Source: Candidatus Hydrogenedentota bacterium | Lineage (GTDB): Bacteria > UBA8481 > J006 | Direction: 5' to 3' | Length of the DNA stretch: 13,018 nt | NCBI GenBank assembly: GCA_003697085.1 | Contig: RFFU01000109.1 | Location: 1 to 13,018 of the forward strand | Shown here: piece by piece, positions 7,282 through 13,018 of the stretch | Layout: the number at the start of each line of letters is the position of its first letter | Position numbering within the stretch: the first letter of the stretch is position 1 | The notes under the pieces: model-generated | Database searches by the model: none | Seen by the model: only the letters and a program-made list of their open reading frames with translations | Told to the model about the DNA's origin: nothing | Program-made: the position numbers and the translations under genes

Positions 7282-9008
7282 GTCAGTTGGGATTACGGCT
7301 TGCCGCGGCCGGGACGATTCTCTTCACCTTTCTTCTTGTCTTGTTGACCACGGTACAGATTCAGGAGATTCGTGCCGTTCAGGAACGCCAGCTGCGGAAT
7401 CAAGCGGAATCGACGCTGCGGGAAGTTGAAGAGGAATTTCATTTTCAGGTGACAACAATCCGGGAACGTCTTGAACCTCTTTCGCGGATTCGTGAGTTGC
7501 GGTTTCGGGTTCAACCGGGCCCTTGGCGTTCGGCGGCGGAGACGGAGCCGCTGCGCCCTCTGGACCCGATCGGTCTGAAGCGTTTTCTCGAGGAATCGCT
7601 TCCCATCGCGGGAAACGGCCTCGATCTTCTCGAGGTCTTTTCTCCCGGGGGAGAACTTTGGGCGTCCGCATCCCGGGAAGGGTATCGCGAACCGGAAGAA
7701 GGAGAAGGAAGTCCGATGAAGGGAGAAGCGGCTCGGTTCTCCGTCGGGTTTCGAAATCTGGACACAGGTGTTTCGCGGAGATGGCTCTTGACGGTCGCTG
7801 TTCCGATTCACGGTCGTTCCGGATCGATGCTCGGGGTGCTCGTAGGGGGAGTGACATTGCGGCGTATCGTCGAGCGGCTTGAGGCTCTTTCGGGAGCACG
7901 CGTCGAGATTTTTCCTCGGAAAGATCGGTCTTCTTCGGTTTTCTCTCAAGGGGGGCTCGAGACCGGAAGGGAGGGAGTCTTTTGGAGAGAAGAGACGGTG
8001 GCGGCGATCGGGGCGGGGAGGCTTGCTGGCATTCGTGTTCTTGTTCCCGCGGAAGCGGTTCTTTCCGTGGAACAGGCTCTTGTAGCTTCGGCGGTTCGTG
8101 CGGGAGGACTGGCCGTGGCCGCCTCCGCACTCTTCTGGTTGCTTTTGGGAGTCGGAATGACGCGGCGCTTGAAAATTGTGACGGCCGCGGCGGAGAAGAT
8201 AGGAAAGGGAGAGGAGCCGGCGGGACTGGAAGCACTTGGAAACGACGAGATCGCTCTTCTCTCCGAAACGCTTCATTCCACGGCGAAGGAACTTGTACGT
8301 CAGAGAGAGCGGTTGGCGAGGACGGAGCGATTGGCGGCGTGGCGGGATGCGGCTCGGATGCTGGCTCACGAACTCAAGAACGCGATTACACCGATCAATC
8401 TCTCCTTTCGAACGGCTCTCCGTGCGTTGGAAAAGGGAGAGAAGGAACGGGAGGTCGTGCGCCGAGCCTTGGATGCCGTGGAGCAAGAGTTGGAGAATCT
8501 GAAATCCTTGGTGGCCGAGTTTTCCGACTTCGCCCGCCTTCCTTCTCCTCGCTGGAGCCCCGTGCTCGTTCAGGAAGGAATAGCGAAAGCGGTGGCACTT
8601 TATGATTCCACCGGAACGCGATTTGAATGCAAACTTCCCCCAGACCTGCCGGCTGTTCGGGGAGATGCCGAACTTCTCGATCGTGTCTGGAAGAACTTGA
8701 TTGCAAACGCGGTGGAGGCGGCCGGGGGAAGGGGAGTGGTTTGGATTCGGGGAGGGAGGGGGAAAGACGGGAATGTGGTGGTCGAGATTGAGAATACGGG
8801 AGAGAGTGGGCGGAGAGGGTCGGGGCGAGAGGCACCGAAGGCGGGAGGTTGGGGAATCGGACTTGTCCTGGCGGAACGAATCATAACCGAGCATAATGGC
8901 CGAATCGAGTTCGCGCCGCGCGAGGACGGCGGGGCGATCGTTACGGTTCTTCTTCCGAGAGCCGGTGGCTTTGAGGCGGTTCGGGAAGGAGGGGAGAAGA
9001 GGATATGA
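7278..9008 (+). CDS. Membrane sensor histidine kinase, NtrY-like
   Basis: The product is 576 residues. A first membrane segment at about residues 6-27 and a second at about 275-294 flank an extracytoplasmic sensor region of about 245 residues with no family I recognise. A HAMP linker follows (about 295-345). The HisKA motif [14 protein letters not shown] has the phosphorylated His at 364. The catalytic domain has the N box [10 protein letters not shown] (Asn 477), a G1 box reading IENTG (506-508 NTG, with Asn where Asp is usual) and the G2 box GGWGIGL (523-529). The [15 protein letters not shown] context is of the NtrY type, but the PAS domain and extra membrane segments of classic NtrY are absent. 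It should autophosphorylate on an envelope signal and pass the phosphate to the regulator encoded next. A GGAGGG site (7269-7274) precedes the start closely. It overlaps both neighbours by 4 bases. Confidence 0.93.
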   Translation: MSQLGLRLAAAGTILFTFLLVLLTTVQIQEIRAVQERQLRNQAESTLREVEEEFHFQVTTIRERLEPLSRIRELRFRVQPGPWRSAAETEPLRPLDPIGLKRFLEESLPIAGNGLDLLEVFSPGGELWASASREGYREPEEGEGSPMKGEAARFSVGFRNLDTGVSRRWLLTVAVPIHGRSGSMLGVLVGGVTLRRIVERLEALSGARVEIFPRKDRSSSVFSQGGLETGREGVFWREETVAAIGAGRLAGIRVLVPAEAVLSVEQALVASAVRAGGLAVAASALFWLLLGVGMTRRLKIVTAAAEKIGKGEEPAGLEALGNDEIALLSETLHSTAKELVRQRERLARTERLAAWRDAARMLAHELKNAITPINLSFRTALRALEKGEKEREVVRRALDAVEQELENLKSLVAEFSDFARLPSPRWSPVLVQEGIAKAVALYDSTGTRFECKLPPDLPAVRGDAELLDRVWKNLIANAVEAAGGRGVVWIRGGRGKDGNVVVEIENTGESGRRGSGREAPKAGGWGIGLVLAERIITEHNGRIEFAPREDGGAIVTVLLPRAGGFEAVREGGEKRI

Positions 9009-10357
9009 GTCGAATACTGATTGCGGATGATGAAATTCGTATTACGGAAGCCCTGCGCCGGCTTCTGGAACTGGAGGGATACGATACTCTCTCGGCCGGC
9101 GACGGCGAGGAGGTATTAAAGATGCTTTCCGGTGGGGGGGTTGATCTTGTCCTTTTGGATCTCGATATGCCGCGAAAGGACGGGATCGAGACGTTACGGG
9201 AGATGCGCCGAAGCGGCCACAGTCTCCCGGTACTCATTGTGTCCGGCAAGGGAACGATAGCGAAGGCCGTCGAAGCCGTGAGACTCGGGGCCTATGATTT
9301 CATCGAAAAGCCGGTCGATGACGAGCGGTTGTTGTTGGCGATTCAGAGGGCGTTGGAATTTTCGAATGTGCGGGAAGAGCGGGACCTCCTTCGTTCCGCG
9401 GAGAAGGGCGGAGCAGAGGAAGAGATCTTCTCTGAAGAGGAGTCCCTCCGTTCGCTTGCGGAGCGGGCGGAGAAAGCGGCGAAACAGGATCTTCCGATTC
9501 TCATTCGAGGAGAAACCGGAAGCGGAAAGGAGGTTTTTGCGAGATGGATTCATCGTCGATCGGAGAGGAGCCGCGGACCCTTTGTTCCTTTGAATTGTGC
9601 CGCGCTACCGGACTCTCTTGCCGAGAGCGAACTTTTCGGCCACGTACGGGGGGCGTTCACGGGCGCAACGCGGGACCGGAGAGGGCGTTTCGAATTGGCA
9701 CGCGGCGGAACGCTCTTTCTGGATGAGGTCGCCGAATTGACGGCGCCGCTGCAGGCGAAGTTGTTGCGAGCGATCGAGACGGGGGAATTTCAGCCGTTGG
9801 GAGCCGAGCGGAGCGTGAAGAGCAACGCGCGCATCCTTTCAGCCACGCACAAGGATCTACGAGAGGCCGTGGCGAAGGGGGAGTTTCGAGAGGACCTTTT
9901 TTTCCGCCTGGCCGTCGTCGAGTTTGTTATCCCGCCGCTTCGGGAACGGCCGAGGGATTTGCGCCGGCTGGCGGTCGAATTTCTTCGAGACCGTTTCGGG
10001 CGTTCCGCTCCGGTCGTGGAAGAGGAGGCGTTCGAGGTTCTTGCGGGCTATCGATGGCCTGGAAACATCCGTGAACTCCGAAATGTTGTTGATCGCGCGG
10101 CGCTTTTTGCGGAGGGAGGGCGGATTACCCCGGACGATGTGCGGGATGCGCTCCCGTCGGGGGCTTTTTCCACCACCGCTCGTGAAGAGAAGAAGGGAAC
10201 GTTGCGGTCGGCGCGGGACGAAAGTGAACGTGCGGCGATCGAGGAGGCCTTATCGGAAACAGGCGGGAACGTTTCAGCCGCCGCTCGTCTTCTCGGGATC
10301 GACCGAGCACATCTTTACCGAAAAATGAAGAAATTGGGGGTGGGAGGGAGAGGATGA
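9005..10357 (+). CDS. Sigma-54-dependent response regulator, NtrC family (NtrX-like)
   Basis: The product is 450 residues in the standard three-domain order. The receiver domain (about 1-118) has the acidic pair D8/D9, phospho-acceptor D52 in [10 protein letters not shown]80 and K102 (YDFIEKP). The AAA+ domain (about 145-375) has Walker A GETGSGKE (169-176), the sigma-54 contact loop GAFTGA (216-221) and Walker B TLFLDEV (D240, E241). The Fis-type helix-turn-helix is at the C-terminus ([20 protein letters not shown]). With GAFTGA intact it should remodel RNA polymerase-sigma54 by ATP hydrolysis when phosphorylated. The receiver sequence [24 protein letters not shown] resembles NtrX. The kinase directly upstream is the likely donor (4-base overlap). 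Its target promoters are not identifiable: I found no good GG-N10-GC element in the gaps of this window. AAGGAGG at 8986-8992 precedes the start. Confidence 0.96.
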   Translation: MSRILIADDEIRITEALRRLLELEGYDTLSAGDGEEVLKMLSGGGVDLVLLDLDMPRKDGIETLREMRRSGHSLPVLIVSGKGTIAKAVEAVRLGAYDFIEKPVDDERLLLAIQRALEFSNVREERDLLRSAEKGGAEEEIFSEEESLRSLAERAEKAAKQDLPILIRGETGSGKEVFARWIHRRSERSRGPFVPLNCAALPDSLAESELFGHVRGAFTGATRDRRGRFELARGGTLFLDEVAELTAPLQAKLLRAIETGEFQPLGAERSVKSNARILSATHKDLREAVAKGEFREDLFFRLAVVEFVIPPLRERPRDLRRLAVEFLRDRFGRSAPVVEEEAFEVLAGYRWPGNIRELRNVVDRAALFAEGGRITPDDVRDALPSGAFSTTAREEKKGTLRSARDESERAAIEEALSETGGNVSAAARLLGIDRAHLYRKMKKLGVGGRG

Positions 10358-11547
10358 ACGACAAAGAAGAAGAGAAGAGAGAGCCGGACTTTCGCCAGTT
10401 CAATCGGCGTCCATTTCGGATCGCCGCTTCGGCGGTTGGTCTTCTTATTTCGCTTATGATCGTGGAATTTGCTGTGCGCGCCTACGATAAGGCCCGTTCC
10501 GGAGTCCCCCTCTTCCAAACCTATCAGTCTCAGGTGTTACCTGACTCTTTGTTGGGTTACCGCCTCCGCCCCGGTCGAAAAGGGGCCGGTATCACGATCA
10601 ACCGCCTGGGAATGCGCGGAAGGGAGGTTTCTCTTCGGAAACCGCAAGGAGTCTTACGAATTATTGCCATGGGAGGGTCCACCACGTTCGGTGTAGGCGT
10701 GAAAGACAACGAGACATATCCCTTTTATTTGGAAAAGAAGCTTCGAGAGGCGGGACTTTCTGTCCAGGTTCTCAATGCCGGAGTTCAAGGCTATCACAGT
10801 TACCACCACCTTTTGCGTCTTTCCGAACTCTTCAAACTGGAGCCCGATATGATCCTTCTCTACACGGGATGGAATGATTTCGGCGTACGCCTCGTACTGG
10901 GAGACAAATGGCGGCCGAATACCACGCGCGGGTCAGGAGTCCTCTTCGATCCTGCGACGCGCCCTTTTTGGCAGCGGGTTGCCTTGCGCTTTTCAACATA
11001 CTCCGCGCTTTTGAACCATGCAAAAAGCCTTGTGGTGAAATTCCGATGGAGGAAAAGTCATTCCGTAGCGGAGAGAAAGAGCATCGCCTACATAGAAGAC
11101 ACGAGGGTTCTGGAGAATTATCGACGAAATATGGAAGAAATCGTGACACGCATTCAAAATTTCGGCGCAAATGCAGTGCTGGCTTCTCAAGTCTTCATTC
11201 TCCGGACGTCTTCTTCTTCTTCCGATTCGCGGGCATTGGCTCGAACGGCTCCCGATTTATACCGGCGCGATGCCCGATACTGGGCTGCGTATGCCCGCTG
11301 GCGGGATGAAATGAACCAAACAGTGAAGGATGTCGCAAAAGGGAAAAATGCGGTTTTCCTCGATTGTGCATCAGACTTTGAGGAGTATGACGTCCGAGAC
11401 CGCGCACAACTCTTTCAAGATATGATCCATCTTACGCCGACGGGATATGAACGTCTTGCGGAATCCATGGCGCGCCGGTTATTGCAGAACGAATCCCTCT
11501 TTCACCAAAGCGGTGTTCGAAAACCAAGCGTTGCTCCTTCCTCTTGA
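10354..11547 (+). CDS. Membrane-anchored SGNH/GDSL hydrolase family protein
   Basis: The product is 397 residues. A short charged cytoplasmic N-terminus precedes one membrane segment at about residues 22-42 ([19 protein letters not shown]) with no clear cleavage site, so the enzyme domain probably faces the periplasm. The SGNH blocks are all present: block [12 protein letters not shown] with catalytic Ser 109 (GGS in place of GDS), block [10 protein letters not shown], block III YTGWND with Gly 172 and Asn 174, and block [11 protein letters not shown] with Asp 356 and His 359. Such enzymes are esterases, lipases or O-acyl transferases/deacetylases acting on lipids or envelope polysaccharide. 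The substrate here is unknown. A GGAGG site at 10343-10347 lies 6 bases before the ATG, and the gene overlaps the regulator by 4 bases, so it is the last gene of the signalling unit and may be its envelope effector (inference). Confidence 0.9.
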   Translation: MNDKEEEKREPDFRQFNRRPFRIAASAVGLLISLMIVEFAVRAYDKARSGVPLFQTYQSQVLPDSLLGYRLRPGRKGAGITINRLGMRGREVSLRKPQGVLRIIAMGGSTTFGVGVKDNETYPFYLEKKLREAGLSVQVLNAGVQGYHSYHHLLRLSELFKLEPDMILLYTGWNDFGVRLVLGDKWRPNTTRGSGVLFDPATRPFWQRVALRFSTYSALLNHAKSLVVKFRWRKSHSVAERKSIAYIEDTRVLENYRRNMEEIVTRIQNFGANAVLASQVFILRTSSSSSDSRALARTAPDLYRRDARYWAAYARWRDEMNQTVKDVAKGKNAVFLDCASDFEEYDVRDRAQLFQDMIHLTPTGYERLAESMARRLLQNESLFHQSGVRKPSVAPSS

Positions 11548-11769
11548 TCTGAAAACAGAGATCGGTTTGATGCTAAAGCCAAGAGCTGTCAGAGCCGGGG
11601 GATAAGGGAAAAGTCGCCGAGGCAGGGGGGGTATCTGAAAAACAGCCCGGAGATATGTCGGGTGTCCCGCCGGGGAAATTTTCCGCAGAAAACGAAGTGG
11701 ACGTGATCTTTCCACAGCGCCTGCCACCAAGTAGGGATGTAACGGGAGGGCGGATCGTGCGACGTTGAA
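11548..11769. other. Intergenic gap with an open frame of unknown status
   Basis: There is no clear terminator for either convergent neighbour. On the plus strand the frame is open from 11577 to a TGA at 11766-11768. An ATG at 11655, with GGAG 5 bases before it, would give a 37-residue peptide beginning MSGVPPGKFSAENEVDV. The composition looks protein-like along the whole open stretch. On the minus strand another open frame across the same bases contains WWQALWKDHVHFVFCGKFP, faintly like the start of a REP-associated (Y1) transposase. I cannot decide between a small gene, a decayed gene and chance. Confidence 0.3.
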
Positions 11770-12855
11770 TTAGGCCAATTCGAGACGAAGTTTCTGGTAC
11801 CCGGTCTTTATGGTTTCGTAGATCAATTTGAGGCGGCGTTTGTGGGGAATGAACGCGGATTTCATCGCGTTGATCGTTATCTTCTCGAGGTCGTCGAGGT
11901 CGAGGTTGTATTCGCGGGCCGCCGTCCACATCTCCTTCGTCATCGTCGTGTTGGACATCAATCGGTTGTCGGTATTGAGTGTCACGCGGAAACGATAGCG
12001 CCAATAAAGAGGAAAGGGATGCGTGGCAAGACTCTCCGCCGCCCCCGTATGAATGTTGGAGAGGAGGCAGATTTCCAACGGGATACGTTTGTCGAGAACG
12101 TATTGGGCGAGAGTTCCCATCGAAACAAGTTTTCCGTTCTCGTCGAGAACCATATCTTCGAGCAGGTGGGTGGCGTGACCGATTCTGTGAGCCCCGCACC
12201 ATTGCAGAGCCTGCCAGATGGATTCCTTTCCGAAGGCTTCCCCCGCGTGGATCGTGATGTTTCCGTTCGCGCGTTGGACGTAATGGAAGGCTTCGACATG
12301 TTTTTTCGGCGGATGGCCGGCTTCTTCACCCGCAAGGTCGAAGCCGACCACGCCTTTGTTCCGATAATTCACGGCGAGTTCGGCCATTTCGAGCGAGACC
12401 GAGGGATCCATATTCCGCATCGCGCAGACGATGAGTCCGTATTCGACACCCGTTTCGCGCGATCCCCGGTCGAGTCCGGAGAGAACAGCGTTCATAACTC
12501 CTTCGAGCGAGAGGCCGCGTTGGGTGTGGTAGCCGGGATGAAAACGGAGTTCGATGTAGACAATGTTCTCCGCGGCGGCATCCAGAATCGCTTCGTAGGC
12601 AATGCGCTCGAGCGCGTCCGCGGTTTGCATAATCGCGATCGTCGTCCCGAACCCTTCGAGATAGAGTGGGAGGCTGCCCCGGTCCGCACCTCGGTGAAAC
12701 CACGTCGCCAATCGTTCCGGATCGGATTCCGGCAGGTCGACGCCGAGTTGCTCCGCCAGTTCCAAAATCGTGTTCGGGCGTAATCCACCGTCGAGATGTT
12801 CGTGGAGAAGGACCTTGGGAATCCGACGAACGAGATCTTCCGTAACGGGAATCAT
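11770..12855 (-). CDS. add: Adenosine deaminase
   Basis: The product is 361 residues, the normal length for bacterial adenosine deaminase. The enzyme converts adenosine (and deoxyadenosine) to inosine and ammonia in purine salvage, in the cytoplasm, with one zinc ion. Signature residues are in place: zinc ligands H18 and H20 in LLHEHLDGGLRP, H203 and the catalytic Glu 206 in ITIHAGEAFG, H227 in RIGHATHL, and zinc ligand D296 in VTLNTDNRLMS. LEICLLSNIHTGA is also typical. The second Asp of the animal NTDDP motif is Asn 297 here. From memory, actinobacterial enzymes share the NTDNRLMS form, so this is probably a natural subfamily and not a defect. The gene stands alone and converges with the SGNH gene. 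The start lacks a Shine-Dalgarno but has TATACT 6 bases upstream. Confidence 0.95.
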   Translation of the reverse strand: MIPVTEDLVRRIPKVLLHEHLDGGLRPNTILELAEQLGVDLPESDPERLATWFHRGADRGSLPLYLEGFGTTIAIMQTADALERIAYEAILDAAAENIVYIELRFHPGYHTQRGLSLEGVMNAVLSGLDRGSRETGVEYGLIVCAMRNMDPSVSLEMAELAVNYRNKGVVGFDLAGEEAGHPPKKHVEAFHYVQRANGNITIHAGEAFGKESIWQALQWCGAHRIGHATHLLEDMVLDENGKLVSMGTLAQYVLDKRIPLEICLLSNIHTGAAESLATHPFPLYWRYRFRVTLNTDNRLMSNTTMTKEMWTAAREYNLDLDDLEKITINAMKSAFIPHKRRLKLIYETIKTGYQKLRLELA

Positions 12856-12861
12856 AACGAG

Positions 12862-12867
12862 AGTATA
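12862..12867 (-). promoter_or_regulatory. add: -10 box TATACT, leaderless promoter of add
   Basis: On the minus strand TATACT, one base off the TATAAT consensus, is followed by CTCGTT and then the ATG at 12855. No Shine-Dalgarno lies within 15 bases of the start. The hexamer 17 bases upstream (CTTTCC) is not a good -35. Confidence 0.55.
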
Positions 12868-12953
12868 GCGGATTTCCGGAAGAAGGAAAGCCGTTTGGTT
12901 GCCCGGCGCAGTTTTGATCTGTAGGTAGGTTTGGACAGTCGCAAACGCTTTGG

Positions 12954-12972
12954 AACGGCTTCACGAGCCGTT
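12954..12972. other. Perfect 7-bp hairpin upstream of add
   Basis: AACGGCT (12954-12960) and AGCCGTT (12966-12972) form a perfect stem with a 5-base loop. Neither strand has a T-run after it. On the minus strand a TAA at 12995-12997 ends an open frame entering from the window edge, so the hairpin could follow the end of an upstream minus-strand gene. Only seven codons of that frame are visible. The remaining bases to 13018 hold nothing I can identify. Confidence 0.3.
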
Positions 12973-13018
12973 GGAGATGCCCAGGGATGGACCTTTAGGC
13001 GTTACCTCGGCGGGGTAG

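Noticed and set aside
7293-8894. Minus-strand 533-codon frame opposite the histidine kinase
   Set aside because: The plus-strand frame carries all kinase boxes in order. The antisense product is Arg/Pro/Ser-rich with no motif.
9695-9712. TTGGCAC word resembling a sigma-54 -24 element
   Set aside because: It lies inside the regulator coding sequence and has no GC at the -12 position with correct spacing.
11659-11671. Short CGGG-TGT-CCCG palindrome in the gap, considered as a REP-type hairpin or terminator
   Set aside because: The stem is only 4 bp with a 3-base loop, has no T-run, and no second copy was seen in the window.
12938-12947. GTCGCAAACG, a word common around the tmRNA tag start
   Set aside because: No tmRNA 5' or 3' end, no T-loop-like TTCGA-type sequence and no tag ending in an Ala-Ala-stop pattern are nearby.

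Overview
This window looks like chromosomal DNA from a Gram-negative (diderm) bacterium with a GC content in the high fifties, judged by eye. The evidence is several cleavable-type signal peptides, a periplasm-facing histidine kinase and a sigma-54-dependent response regulator with an intact GAFTGA loop. I cannot name the phylum. The gene mix and the poor family matches would suit an uncultivated or candidate lineage, but that is inference. I see no IS element, CRISPR array, rRNA or tRNA.

Layout. (1) Bases 2-5527, plus strand: three genes in tandem. They are the 3' part of a very long Glu/Arg-rich coiled-coil protein ending in TPRs, a secreted helix-hairpin-helix (ComEA-like) protein, and a secreted ankyrin-repeat protein. 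(2) Bases 5587-6072, minus strand: a MutX/MutT-like Nudix hydrolase, convergent with the ankyrin gene. (3) A 99-base divergent promoter region. (4) Bases 6172-11547, plus strand: four genes joined by 4-base ATGA overlaps. They are a short secreted protein resembling part of a family 5 solute-binding protein, an NtrY-like histidine kinase, an NtrX-like sigma-54 activator, and a membrane-anchored SGNH/GDSL hydrolase. (5) A 222-base gap holding an open frame that could be a small gene or a remnant. (6) Bases 11770-12855, minus strand: adenosine deaminase. (7) 163 bases upstream of it with a promoter and a hairpin.

How the genes may work together. The four-gene unit reads as an envelope-sensing circuit. 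A periplasmic binding-like protein could present a ligand to the kinase, the kinase would phosphorylate the sigma-54 activator, and the SGNH enzyme would be an envelope output. No ABC permease or ATPase is present, so transport is unlikely to be the job of the first gene. The coiled-coil/HhH/ankyrin unit has no pathway I can name. Two of its three products are exported, so it probably also acts at the envelope. The Nudix hydrolase and adenosine deaminase are stand-alone nucleotide-metabolism genes.

The most general observation concerns gene starts. All three genes that begin a transcription unit inside the window have a TANNNT box 6-7 bases before the ATG and no Shine-Dalgarno, as in leaderless mRNAs. 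Genes inside the operons carry AGGAGG-type sites instead.
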